The notes under the pieces were generated by a model. That model worked only from the letters and a program-made list of their open reading frames with translations. It was not told where the DNA came from and made no database searches. Positions 17,283 to 26,417 of a stretch of 64,000 nt of DNA are shown piece by piece (the stretch's first letter is position 1; every line of letters starts with the position of its first letter). Origin of the DNA: Bryobacterales bacterium (GTDB taxonomy: Bacteria; Acidobacteriota; Terriglobia; Bryobacterales; UBA6623); NCBI GenBank assembly GCA_028819215.1, contig JAPPMG010000058.1, positions 1 through 64,000 of the forward strand, written 5' to 3'. Made by a program: the position numbers and the translations under genes.

Positions 17283-18695
17283 GTGGCCCCGCTTCATCCC
17301 GGCCGGAAATCACTCGCACGGCTACTGCTGGCGATCGCAATCACACCGCTGATCGGTGCACGCGCGGACCCGGCGCAATCGAGGGCACCTAACTTCGTCG
17401 TCATCGTCGCGGACGACTTGGGCGTAGGAGATCTGGGCTGCTACGGGGGTACCAAGGCCAGGACACCAGAGTTGGACCGGATCGCGTCCGAGGGGGTCCG
17501 GCTGACAGAGTTCTACACGCCGGCGCCGACCTGCTCACCGGCCAGGGCAGCGTTACTCACTGGCCGCCACCCTCTACGCACCGGGGTCACGCGAGTCTTT
17601 GTCCCTAAAGAAGTCCAAGGCCTGCCAGCAGCGGAGCTGACTCTGGCGGAGCACTTGCGGGATACCGGCTACGCCACGGCCTGCATCGGCAAGTGGCACT
17701 TGGGCGGCCGCAAGCAGCACCGTCCGCAGAACCACGGCTTCGACGACTTCTTCGGCGTCCTCTACAGCAACAACATGGTCTGGCTGGAGCGCCTTCAATG
17801 GCCTCGTTTCGAACTCTTCGACAGCGACCAAGTGATCGAATCGCCCGCCGACTCCAGCCTGTTGACGAGGCGCTACACGCAGCGAGCATTGGAATTCGTC
17901 GAGCGCCACGCCAACGAGCCGTTCCTGCTCTACCTGGCTTACACGATGCCGCACGTGCCACCGGCCGCGTCCAAGGAGTTCGCCGGGCGTTCCGGCCACG
18001 GCCAGTACGCGGACGCAGTCGAGGAACTGGACGCAAGCGTGGGCCAACTGGTAGCCAAGCTAGGGCAGCTGGGCTTGGACGGGCACACCTATGTGTTCTT
18101 CACGAGCGACAACGGCCCCTGGCGGGGCGATGCGTCCACGCCGGGCGGCTCGACCGGCGGCCTGCGAGGGGGCAAGGGCACAACCTGGGAAGGAGGTCTG
18201 CGGATTCCTCTGCTGGCATGGGCGCCAGGCCGCTTGCCAGCGGGAGCGACACGAGCCGGACCGGCGACCCTGATGGACATTTTCCCCACGGTGAGCGCGC
18301 TGGCGGGTCTGGCTATTCCCAGCGACCGGACCTTCGACGGCCGCGACATCAGCTCCATGCTGCACGGTGTCGGCGATGCCCCGGAGAGGGACCTCTACTT
18401 CAGCAATCGCAACAAGGTCAACGCGGTTCGGTCGGGAGTCTGGAAGCTGCACCTGCGCGAGCGGCCCTTGGGCAAGAAGGGCCAGCCTAAAGGGTCACGC
18501 GAATTCGACCCCCCGCTTCTATACCGCTTGCCCACAGACCCGTCAGAAAGCGACAACGTCTCTGAAGGCCACCCGGAAGTCGTCGCTCGGCTGCAAGCGA
18601 ACGCGAAACGATACGAAGGCGGACTCGATCCAGGCCTCAAGCTCCGGCCCTTCGGCTGGGCGATTGTCCGCGGGCTGCTCACGCCGGCCCCTTAG
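17283..18695 (+). CDS. Secreted arylsulfatase-family sulfatase
   Basis: Periplasmic sulfate ester hydrolase. A signal peptide (SLARLLLAIAITPLIGARA) precedes the sulfatase domain. Metal site VADDLGVGDLGCYGG; the formylglycine motif is CSPAR followed by ALLTGR, so Cys-type and dependent on a formylglycine-generating enzyme. IGKWHLGG and TSDNGPW are also present. The start is GTG 17283, the only codon giving an intact signal peptide; the frame runs upstream inside the previous gene. 470 aa. Ends convergently 40 nt from the PQQ-like gene. Natural substrate unknown, probably a sulfated glycan. Confidence 0.93.
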   Translation: MAPLHPGRKSLARLLLAIAITPLIGARADPAQSRAPNFVVIVADDLGVGDLGCYGGTKARTPELDRIASEGVRLTEFYTPAPTCSPARAALLTGRHPLRTGVTRVFVPKEVQGLPAAELTLAEHLRDTGYATACIGKWHLGGRKQHRPQNHGFDDFFGVLYSNNMVWLERLQWPRFELFDSDQVIESPADSSLLTRRYTQRALEFVERHANEPFLLYLAYTMPHVPPAASKEFAGRSGHGQYADAVEELDASVGQLVAKLGQLGLDGHTYVFFTSDNGPWRGDASTPGGSTGGLRGGKGTTWEGGLRIPLLAWAPGRLPAGATRAGPATLMDIFPTVSALAGLAIPSDRTFDGRDISSMLHGVGDAPERDLYFSNRNKVNAVRSGVWKLHLRERPLGKKGQPKGSREFDPPLLYRLPTDPSESDNVSEGHPEVVARLQANAKRYEGGLDPGLKLRPFGWAIVRGLLTPAP

Positions 18696-18735
18696 GGAAT
18701 GCGAGCGTCGGCTCGAACGGGGGGACGGGTCGGCC

Positions 18736-20160
18736 TCACTCGGCGAAGCAGTACAGCGCCTTGTTGGTCCGGACGAACAGCCTGCCGTCCATGATCACGG
18801 GAGTGGCATAGACCTCTTCGCCCATCTCGTTCGTGCGAATGACTTCCCACGCAGGTCCGGGCTTGACCACCGAGATCTGGCCCGTCTCGTCGGCGGTGAA
18901 GATCTTGCCGTCGGCGACCACGGGAGAAGCGAAGTAGCGCCCCATGGCTTCGCGCAGCCGCGCTTGCTTGAGGACGCTGCCGTCCTCGGCGCTTAGCGCC
19001 GTCATGATGCCGCCGTCCTTGGTGAGATAGACGACGCCATTGTAGAGCAGCGGCGACGGGACATTGGGGAGGCTCTTGTAGTAGAGCCACTGCACGGCGT
19101 CCTCGGTCATGTCACCCTTGCCTCCGAGCTTGATCTTGCGCACGGCGTTGACGGCGCGTCGCTTGCGCCGGTGATGCTCCCAGTCGCGCAGTTCCATGTA
19201 GCCGGAATTGTCCAGATCGTAGCTTCCGAGACCGTTGCGCACGCCCTTTCCGAAGCGCTCCGACAGCTCGGCGGCTGACAGCCTGCCGTCGCCATCGGAA
19301 TCCAAGTCCGGCAAGATGTCCGCAAAGGCGGGGACCTCTTCCTGCTGGCCCAGATCGGCGCTCCCAGCCCATCCGAGCACATATGCGTACCCTTGGTCAT
19401 CCAGCACCGGCGTGGGCTTGAGCTGCCACGTCAAGCCCTGCACCCACCAGACCTTCTCGCCGCTGCCGACGTCGTAGGCGGACAGTTCGTACGATCCGGC
19501 CACCAACACTTGCACGCCGCCCTCGTCGGGCTGGTACACGACCGGCGTCGAGAAACCGCGCAACGAGTACGGCCTTTCGTTGCGCCAAACCGTCTCGCCA
19601 GTGGACGCGTCCACCGCCAACATGAACGAATCCGTCTCGGCATCGCAGATCTGGATCACCTTGCCGTCAACGAATACCGGCGACGAGCCCATCCCCATCG
19701 GGTTGTTGAACGGCCCGAGCGGGATGCGCCAGAGCTCATTGCCGTCCGGCCCATAGGCAACCATGCCGAAGTCCTGAAAGAACGCGAACACGCTTTGCCC
19801 ATCCGTCGCGACGCTCGGAGAGGCGGGGTTGTTGGGAGAGCGCAAATGGCCGGCCCGCTCGCGGACGATCTCCCGGCGCCACTTGATGCGGCCAGTAGAG
19901 CGATCCAGTGAGAACGTGATTAGCTTCTCGTCGGCGATTCCGGTCAAGAAGATGCTGTCCTCGCCGAAAACGGGAGACGACAGTCCCTCGGGCAACGGCG
20001 TTTTCCACACGACATTCGTATCCGGCCCGAACTCTTCCGGAATGCCGACCTCGGCGGAAACGCCCGCTCCGTTGGGCCCACGGAACCTGTCCCAGACCAG
20101 TTCAGACGCACTTGCGACGCAGAGAGAAGCCGACAGCACGAGTGCCAGAATTGACGCCAT
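18736..20160 (-). CDS. Exported PQQ-like beta-propeller protein with embedded EF-hand pair
   Basis: Signal peptide (ASILALVLSASLCVASA) followed by a PQQ-like (BamB/quinoprotein-type) propeller: repeats such as WDRFRGPNGAGVS, GRIKWRREIV, GNELWRIPL, GEKVWWVQGL, GSVLKQARL and WEVIRTNEMGEEVYATPV. Between blades, at about residues 315-370, are two EF-hand-like loops: DLDSDGDGRLSAAE and DLDNSGYMELRDWE. No cytochrome motif. It may be a calcium-bound scaffold or an enzyme; function unknown. ATG 20160 opens the signal peptide. TATAGT lies 7 nt upstream of it, suggesting a leaderless message. Convergent with the sulfatase. Confidence 0.82.
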   Translation of the reverse strand: MASILALVLSASLCVASASELVWDRFRGPNGAGVSAEVGIPEEFGPDTNVVWKTPLPEGLSSPVFGEDSIFLTGIADEKLITFSLDRSTGRIKWRREIVRERAGHLRSPNNPASPSVATDGQSVFAFFQDFGMVAYGPDGNELWRIPLGPFNNPMGMGSSPVFVDGKVIQICDAETDSFMLAVDASTGETVWRNERPYSLRGFSTPVVYQPDEGGVQVLVAGSYELSAYDVGSGEKVWWVQGLTWQLKPTPVLDDQGYAYVLGWAGSADLGQQEEVPAFADILPDLDSDGDGRLSAAELSERFGKGVRNGLGSYDLDNSGYMELRDWEHHRRKRRAVNAVRKIKLGGKGDMTEDAVQWLYYKSLPNVPSPLLYNGVVYLTKDGGIMTALSAEDGSVLKQARLREAMGRYFASPVVADGKIFTADETGQISVVKPGPAWEVIRTNEMGEEVYATPVIMDGRLFVRTNKALYCFAE

Positions 20161-20439
20161 ATCGGGCACTATATCACGCCCCTCGCTGCGCATTCCTAAG
20201 AAACGACTTGCTCCACGCCGCTGATGGCTGAAGCGCCCCCGCAACTGCCACCTGCTCTTGCTACCAGTCAATGTCTCAACTATCTCGCCCCGCGCCGAAG
20301 ACGGACCCAACCGTCTAGTATTCCCCGGTGCTTACTGGTCGAGACTAAAGTGCTGCACCAGCCGTTCGAGCGTGAATTGATTCCTTAGGCGGCAGGCCGT
20401 GTGCTGGCTCGCGAAGAGACCCTTTTCCCAGTAAGCCCT

Positions 20440-21415
20440 TTACTTCGGCACGGTCCTGATCCATTCGACGGGAACGAAGTACTCATACTTCTCTGGATCT
20501 ACTGCGTGCTCTTTCAAATCCGGAGCCTTCAGTGGCGCCTCGAGAACCGGAACTTTTTGCCCATTGTGTTGCACCCTGAACTCGGTGATTGGCACTGACT
20601 TCCCCTGTACCTCGCCAACGCCTACATAACCGAATCCTGGAATATTGACAAACACGCGTGCTCCTGGAAACAGGAGATCTAGAGTCTGGCTATACCACTT
20701 GCCTCCACCTCCAGATACGAACCCATGTTCCACGCAGTCTTCCCATGTGCGGTGCCGTGCATCACCCAGCGAGACATAAAAGTCGCGACCGTTCCACAGC
20801 TCACGACGTTTCTGTTTCCCTGTACCGCTGGCTTCTACCTTCCTAGGGTCAACCAGCCAGGTCCGAATGAGGTATTTCCTGCTGGCGTCCTCGAAGTAAC
20901 GGAAGAAAACGGCATTGACCGGAACACCGTAGCTTTCGCTGAGATAGCTGATGATCCGTTCACTACTGGCGTCAAGCTCCGAAGCGACGAGGACTAATTC
21001 ATGGCTCTGATTAATCTGTTCGGGTGGGCTGGCTCCGAACGCATCGGCAAATGCCTCTTCAAGTTCGTTGCCGCCGTTCTTCTCGCTGTAAATCTGGGCG
21101 ACTTGGTCATAGGAAAGGCCTTCAACCCAAGATGCATAGTCCAGCAGTTGCGCGATTGCGTCCCTTGGCGTCCGGTCTCTCTTCAGTTCAATTAAGTTCA
21201 ATTACCTTGAGGTTCCCTTGCGCGTCGATCGCAAGCATGTCGATGATCTTCCCGTAGGCCGTCGGGATCTGGCGGCCGACCAGCATCAGCCCCGGAGAGA
21301 GTATCGAGATATCCCTTGCGAGCGCATCCTCTAGCTTCGATTCGTTATCCATGGGCGAGAAGGGAACCTGTTTCAGATCATCACCTAGACGCCAGATCCC
21401 GACTTCGATTGGCAT
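20440..21415 (-). pseudogene. PD-(D/E)XK nuclease-like gene (NucS/DUF91-like N-terminus) frameshifted by a 10-bp duplication
   Basis: Two adjoining minus-strand frames make one protein. The first (21415-21188) carries IPTAYGKIIDMLAID followed by NLKVIELN and then a stop. The second (from 21201) resumes as IELKRDRTPRDAIAQLLDYASWV and continues to 20440. Together they read as a restriction-like nuclease with the D...IELK motif and a C-terminal DNA/RNA-related domain of unknown type, about 320 aa. The break is exactly at the IELK lysine and is explained by a perfect 10-bp tandem duplication at 21185-21204. A good SD (GGAG) precedes ATG 21415. Not obviously linked to neighbours; likely an accessory defence-type gene. 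Confidence 0.8.
21185..21204. repeat. Perfect 10-bp tandem duplication (AGTTCAATTA x2) disrupting the nuclease gene
   Basis: AGTTCAATTA occurs twice head to tail at 21185-21194 and 21195-21204. Removing one copy restores a continuous frame reading VIELKRDR across the active-site motif. Could arise by replication slippage and be reversible. Confidence 0.92.
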
Positions 21416-21797
21416 ACCCAGTCTCCTTTCCCGAACGGTTTCAGTCGTGCTTTCGCCGGACGCTGACCGCTCGGGAAGTCTGCGGCTGGATCAGGATCGC
21501 GAGCAATCTCATCCCTCGCTTGCCCGAACACGATTGCGAGTTTCGCCGTGGCAGCGGAAGATCGGCCTGAAATTCCAGACTATCGCCAATCTCGGCAATC
21601 CGGCCAAGCTGACCCAGCAGTCCGTTTCTGGTCGAATCGCAACAAGGCCGGTTTCGTGCACTCTCGTCCACGAATTTCGCACATCGCCTCTTCACCTATG
21701 CAGCGATATTGCGGCCGTTTCGAACCATCCTTGCAATTCGAAAACCGACGAGCCGTAAGTTCACGGCCAAAGTGCGCGGCTGAGCCGCGACAGCGCG
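21416..21797. other. Intergenic stretch without a supported gene
   Basis: Open frames here are short, low-complexity and lack start signals or recognisable motifs. The SD for the minus-strand nuclease lies at its left edge. Base composition is less GC-rich than the neighbouring genes, as in the nuclease gene itself. Confidence 0.5.
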
Positions 21798-22406
21798 CTA
21801 GTCCAGCGAGAAGCTGGCCGTCGCAAGGGTCTTTTCCCACATCAATGCGAGTGTGCCGCCCTCGGCTGTCACGTCCACGAACGCGTAAGTGAGCTGCTCG
21901 TACGACACGGGCATGCTGCTGAGGTCCATGCTGACACGCAGCACGTCCTTGTCGGGCGTGTAGTTGTACGCTCCCCAGAGGCCCTCGCCCGGCTCGCGGA
22001 AACCATCCTTGGCCGCGTGCGTGGACAGGATCAGCGTCCAGTCGCCTTCCTTAAGGTCGACGAACATGCTGTACTCGCCCGCCGGCACGGTCTTGTCACC
22101 AAATTTGAGGTCGGCCTCGGTCGTCAAGCGCGTCGACTTGTTCGCCCCGGCCCTCCAGACCGGAGCGCCGGCGTTCGCACCCTTGCCATAGTCGCTCCCG
22201 GCGCCGAAGAAACCGGTGCGCCCGCGCAGAATCGGCCGCCCGTAATCGATACTGATCCACTTGCCCCCAACGTAGTTACGGCCCTCATATGAGCCTCCTA
22301 CCTGGATCGCGGCCTCGCCGCGAGGCGAGGCGGGGCGCTGAGCGAGAGCTACGTTGGCAGCGACCAACAGCACAGCCATAATCAGCGGGAATCGAAATGT
22401 GCGCAT
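21798..22406 (-). CDS. Exported DUF2911-family protein
   Basis: Signal peptide (FPLIMAVLLVAANVALA) then a DUF2911-type domain: ISIDYGRPILRGR, PVWRAGANKSTRLTTEADLKFGDKTVPAGEYSMF, then the WTLILST and WGAYNY strands. The family is common in Acidobacteriota and Bacteroidota; its function is not established. 202 aa. Monocistronic, with an AAGGAGG SD before the ATG. Downstream neighbour is the broken nuclease gene. Confidence 0.87.
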   Translation of the reverse strand: MRTFRFPLIMAVLLVAANVALAQRPASPRGEAAIQVGGSYEGRNYVGGKWISIDYGRPILRGRTGFFGAGSDYGKGANAGAPVWRAGANKSTRLTTEADLKFGDKTVPAGEYSMFVDLKEGDWTLILSTHAAKDGFREPGEGLWGAYNYTPDKDVLRVSMDLSSMPVSYEQLTYAFVDVTAEGGTLALMWEKTLATASFSLD

Positions 22407-22765
22407 CGTTAGACCTCCTTGCGCGGGCTTCCGCCCAAAATGCCAAGCCTATCAGATTTCGCCTGTCTCTACTTGATGGAGCCCTCATCTGCACCACAAT
22501 GCTGATAGGCGGTCCACAGGGCCAGGTGACCGGCACTGCCGGCCGGGTGACAAGCACGGCAGGTCCGATGACCCGTAGGGGCTGAATCGCGAGTCCGAGT
22601 GGATCGATTTCTCGCTGGCGGCGTGACTACCTGAGCTGGCCCGAGGCACCGGATGGCGGGACGAGAGCGTTCGCAACGCATCCAGAATGGAGCGCATGCG
22701 AGTCCCGCCGCACCACCGGGCTACCCGGATCTCGGTCTGATGGGCAAGAATGGAGTGGCAACGTT
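22407..22765. other. Divergent intergenic region between the DUF2911 gene and the quinoprotein fusion gene
   Basis: No gene supported on either strand. It should hold the two divergent promoters, but no strong consensus promoter or operator was recognised by eye. Confidence 0.5.
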
Positions 22766-25696
22766 ATGAGATTCCACCGTGGTGCTCCAAGCCCTCGGGC
22801 ACTGGCCAATCTTGTTCGCGATGTGATCCCGCTCGGGTCGTCAGCGTCGCGTCTGCTCTGTCTTGCGGCTCTCCCCGTCTTTGTTGCGACTGCTGCGGCA
22901 CAGACCGCCGACGTTCGGCGTGATCTCAGCGAAACCGTTCAGGCCGTCGGGAACTGGAATTGGCCGGTATACCTCGGGGACCAGACCAGGGGGCAGTATT
23001 CGCCGCTGGCCCAGATCAACGCAACCAACGTACACCGCCTCCAACCCGCTTGGGAGTACCGGGCCGGGGACGCCACGGAGCGCTCCACGATGTACTCGAA
23101 TCCGCTGGTTGTCGATGGGGTTCTCTACGCCGTCACGCCAAGCCTGAACGCCGTGGCCATGGACGCTACGACCGGGGAGCGCATTTGGCTCTTCGACCCT
23201 TCAGTGCACAACAACGGCACGGTCATCCGGCAGCGGAACCGCGGCGTCACGTACTGGAAAGGGGCCGAGGGCGAGAGGATCTTCCACTTCGTTCGCGACC
23301 GGGCGTACGCCATTGACGCGCGGTCCGGAGAGCTGATTCGGTCGTTTGGAGACCGGGGCTACATCGACCTCCGCGAGAATCTCGGCGTCGATCCGGACGG
23401 AGTCGCGCTGCAGATGACCACGCCGGGGGCGGTTTACAAGAACCTGCTCATCCTCGGGTGCAGGGTGAACGAGTCCTACGGTTCCTCGCCCGGGCCGATC
23501 CGGGCGTTCGATGCGGTGACTGGGAAGCTCGAGTGGGCCTTCCACACGATCCCTCGCCCCGGGGAGTTCGGGCACGACACATGGTCGTGGCCGGAGGGGG
23601 AAACGTTCGGAGGCGGCAATGCATGGGGCGGCGTCACGATTGATGAGGAACGCGGCTGGGCTTTCGTGGGCACCGGTGCTGTCACGGACGATTTCTACGG
23701 GGCATTCCGGAAGGGAAAGAACCTGTTCGCCAACAGCGTGATCGCGCTGGATGCCGCGACCGGCGAGCGCAAGTGGCACTACCAAATCGTTCGCCACGAC
23801 ATCTGGGACTACGACCTGCCGGCGGCCCCGATCCTGGTCACTCTCCGATTCGGAGGCAACCAGCGCGATGCTGTCGTCCAGCTAACCAAGATGAGCCTCA
23901 CATTCGTGCTAGACCGCGATACCGGCGTGCCGATCTTCCCGGTCCATGACCTGCCCGTGCCGAGTTCGGACGTGCCAGGCGAGGAGACGTGGCCCACTCA
24001 GCCTTTCCCCATCCGCCCGCCGCCGCTCGGACGCATTGGGATCACGGAAGCGGATCTGACGAACATCACCCCGGAGGCTCGCGAGCATGCCTTGCAGGAG
24101 TTCAGGAAGTACCGGTCGGGTTCGATCTACACGCCTCCCAGCCTGCAAGGAACCCTGACCCTGCCAGGCCACCTCGGCGGCTCGCAATGGAACGGAGGGT
24201 CCTTTGACCCTCACTTAAACACGCTATACGTCAACGTCAACGAGGCCCCGACGATCGGGAGGCTGCGACCTGCATTCGGAAGCGGCTTGCGCGAGGAGCA
24301 GACCAAGGCCCAGATGGGGCGACAGATCTATGAGACCCACTGCATGGCCTGCCACGGCTCCGACCGGCGGGGGACGTCCGAGCCGGGCACCAGCCTTGTC
24401 AATCTCGGCTTGGACCGCGAGGAGCTAGACGCCGCAATTTCGGAAGGGCGCAACAACATGCCCGCCTACCCGCAGTTCGGCGCCGAAGAACTGGATGCCA
24501 TCGCCGCCTACATCGACAGCGCGCCGGACACGGCCGCAAGCAGCGGCGGGTCACGCGCGCACCGGTATTCGATCGACGGCTACACCGTCTTCACGGATCC
24601 TCACGGAGTTCCAGCGATTGCACCCCCTTGGGGCACCCTCAATGCGATTGACCTGCTGACCGGCGAGATCCGGTGGAAGGTTCCGCTGGGCGAGTATCCC
24701 GAGCTGGCGGCCAAGGGCATCCGCAATACCGGCACGATGAACTTCGGCGGTGCGGTCGCCACGGCTGGCGGCGTTATCTTCGTTGCAGCCACGGCCGACG
24801 AGAAGATCCGAGCCTTCGAAAAGCACTCCGGCCGAGTTCTCTGGGAGTACCAGCTGCCCGCCGGGGGGTACGCCACCCCGAGCGTCTACCAGGCTGACGG
24901 CAAGCAGTACGTGGCGATCGCGGCGGGCGGCAGCGGTAAGAACGGCACCGAGTCGGGAGACTCGATCATCGCGTTCGCATTGCCCGAGGAAGAGGAGCGC
25001 GCGGCAGCGGGCTCGGACTGGATCGAGCTCTTCGACGGCAAGACGCTGGACGGGTGGGTGCACATGAACGGCTTTCACAATTTCACTGTCGAGGACGGCG
25101 CCATCGTCGGCCGGACCGTGGAAGGTAGCGCGAGGATGAACTCCTTCCTGTGCTCACTGCGGCAGTTTGACGACTTCGAGCTCGAGGCAGAAACATACTT
25201 GGACCCGATCACGAACTCCGGCATCCAGATCCGAACGAAGATCCGCCCCATGCGGGCGGCCGGGGACGCCGCGCTGAGAACGGCGGGAAGAGCGGGCAGA
25301 GTGAATGGGCCGCAGATGGAAGTTCGGCGCTACTACCCGGGCCAGCCGACTACCGGCGTCCTGTACGGGGAAGCGCTGGGCATCGGGTGGATGTCCTCGC
25401 AAGAGAAGATCGACGCGGGCCACCGCCACTACCATGCGGACGGCTGGAACAAGCTTCGGATCGTGGCGAAGGGGCCGCGAATCCAGACTTGGGTGAACGG
25501 CCACATGATCGAGGACCTCGTAAACGAGGAGGTATACGAGACCCACAAGCAAGGCTTCATCGGCCTTCAGGTGCACGGCATCAACGAGAACGACATCTCC
25601 CGGCCTGTTCACGCCGGCAGGGGTATCACGACGAGCCAGCCCTTGATCGTAAAGTGGCGCAACATCCGGGTGCGTCCGCTGCCTCGCGACGATTGA
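22766..25696 (+). CDS. PQQ-dependent dehydrogenase with internal cytochrome c domain and C-terminal DUF1080 domain
   Basis: Exported quinoprotein, 976 aa. N-terminal signal (LCLAALPVFVATAAAQ), then an eight-bladed PQQ propeller with WPVYLGDQTRGQYSPL, HNNGTVIRQRNRGV, HDIWDYDLPAAP and GGSQWNGGSFDP. A cytochrome c domain with CMACHG (Cys526) sits inside the propeller, before the last blades (WGTLNAIDLLTGEIRWKVPLG; GGYATPSVYQADGKQY). Residues about 751-972 form a DUF1080/3-keto-disaccharide-hydrolase-like jelly roll (WIELFDGKTLDGW...GIQIRTKI...WNKLRIVAKG). Predicted to oxidise a sugar or alcohol and pass electrons to its own haem. Haem attachment would need the ccm system at 2-8 kb. Preceded by a weak SD. 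Confidence 0.9.
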   Translation: MRFHRGAPSPRALANLVRDVIPLGSSASRLLCLAALPVFVATAAAQTADVRRDLSETVQAVGNWNWPVYLGDQTRGQYSPLAQINATNVHRLQPAWEYRAGDATERSTMYSNPLVVDGVLYAVTPSLNAVAMDATTGERIWLFDPSVHNNGTVIRQRNRGVTYWKGAEGERIFHFVRDRAYAIDARSGELIRSFGDRGYIDLRENLGVDPDGVALQMTTPGAVYKNLLILGCRVNESYGSSPGPIRAFDAVTGKLEWAFHTIPRPGEFGHDTWSWPEGETFGGGNAWGGVTIDEERGWAFVGTGAVTDDFYGAFRKGKNLFANSVIALDAATGERKWHYQIVRHDIWDYDLPAAPILVTLRFGGNQRDAVVQLTKMSLTFVLDRDTGVPIFPVHDLPVPSSDVPGEETWPTQPFPIRPPPLGRIGITEADLTNITPEAREHALQEFRKYRSGSIYTPPSLQGTLTLPGHLGGSQWNGGSFDPHLNTLYVNVNEAPTIGRLRPAFGSGLREEQTKAQMGRQIYETHCMACHGSDRRGTSEPGTSLVNLGLDREELDAAISEGRNNMPAYPQFGAEELDAIAAYIDSAPDTAASSGGSRAHRYSIDGYTVFTDPHGVPAIAPPWGTLNAIDLLTGEIRWKVPLGEYPELAAKGIRNTGTMNFGGAVATAGGVIFVAATADEKIRAFEKHSGRVLWEYQLPAGGYATPSVYQADGKQYVAIAAGGSGKNGTESGDSIIAFALPEEEERAAAGSDWIELFDGKTLDGWVHMNGFHNFTVEDGAIVGRTVEGSARMNSFLCSLRQFDDFELEAETYLDPITNSGIQIRTKIRPMRAAGDAALRTAGRAGRVNGPQMEVRRYYPGQPTTGVLYGEALGIGWMSSQEKIDAGHRHYHADGWNKLRIVAKGPRIQTWVNGHMIEDLVNEEVYETHKQGFIGLQVHGINENDISRPVHAGRGITTSQPLIVKWRNIRVRPLPRDD

Positions 25697-26017
25697 CCGT
25701 AACCCTGCACGCGGGCGATACCAACGGAAGCCAGAGCAGCCCCGGGTGCCAGGCCAGCGGATGGGCCTGACCTAGCATGCTGGGTTGTCACCGCCACGAT
25801 TCGTGCGCGGTTGCGCCGCCACCCGCTGGTCGGTCCCAGGCGTGGGCGACTCAACTGGCGACAGGCCGGGCCGGGAGTTCGCGCGTGCGGACGCCGCCAC
25901 GACGGATCAGGGTTCCGTGCGAGCAGTGCGGAACTCGACGGGAAGGATGCCCATGCTCCGACGGGAGTCTCTGGCACCGCAGAAACGAACGTTGACCGGC
26001 CGGCGGCCTCTGTGCTA
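25697..26017. other. Intergenic stretch before the cobalamin riboswitch
   Basis: No supported gene. Short frames exist on both strands without motifs or start signals. The riboswitch promoter is expected toward the right end, but no clear hexamers were identified. Confidence 0.45.
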
Positions 26018-26205
26018 TCGTTCCTACTGCTTGGAGGAGCCCGTTTGGGCTCAATAGGGAAGTCCGGTGCAATTCCGGCACGGTCCCGCCACTGTGAGCG
26101 ACAAGCTGGCCCGAGACACCACTGAGGCAGCAGCCTTGGGAAGGTCGGTTCGGCGTGCGCATCTGATGCGTTGGAAGTCGCGAGTCAGGAGACCTGCCTC
26201 CGAGC
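26018..26205 (+). promoter_or_regulatory. Cobalamin (B12) riboswitch
   Basis: Class hallmarks in order: hairpin GAGCCC-GTTT-GGGCTC (about 26035-26051), AATAGGGAAGTCCGGTGCAA (26053 on), CCGG, then GGTCCCGCCACTGTGAGC, and finally the B12 box AGTCAGGAGACCTGCC at 26183-26198. It controls the TonB receptor gene below, and probably the transporter genes after it. Between it and the start codon are a GC-rich hairpin near 26347-26365 and a TCCTCC at 26305-26310 that could pair with the AGGAGG SD. That switching mechanism is inference. Confidence 0.95.
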
Positions 26206-26417
26206 GCGTGAAGCGCACACTTCCGCGAGGTACGGATGAGCGATCTGGAAACACACTTGCCGCTAGAGTCAGGCCCTAGTCTGCCTGCATCAGGCTCTGC
26301 CAAGTCCTCCCAGCGAGCCTCTCTCGAACCCCGGCCCTAGAGCAGGGCCCGCGATTGCGGGCTCCTGGAAGGGTGCGCCGTGTTGGCGTCCGCGGAGACG
26401 GACTAGGAGGCAACCCA

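Noticed and set aside
25697..26017. Possible tRNA or other RNA gene before the riboswitch
   Set aside because: No T-loop GGTTCRA sequence or cloverleaf could be found; the same holds for the other intergenic stretches.
26236..26280. 14-codon ORF between the riboswitch and the receptor
   Set aside because: No SD and no leader-peptide features; the riboswitch already explains regulation.
26345..26366. GC-rich hairpin as an intrinsic terminator of the riboswitch
   Set aside because: No T tract follows; kept only as a possible part of the expression platform.
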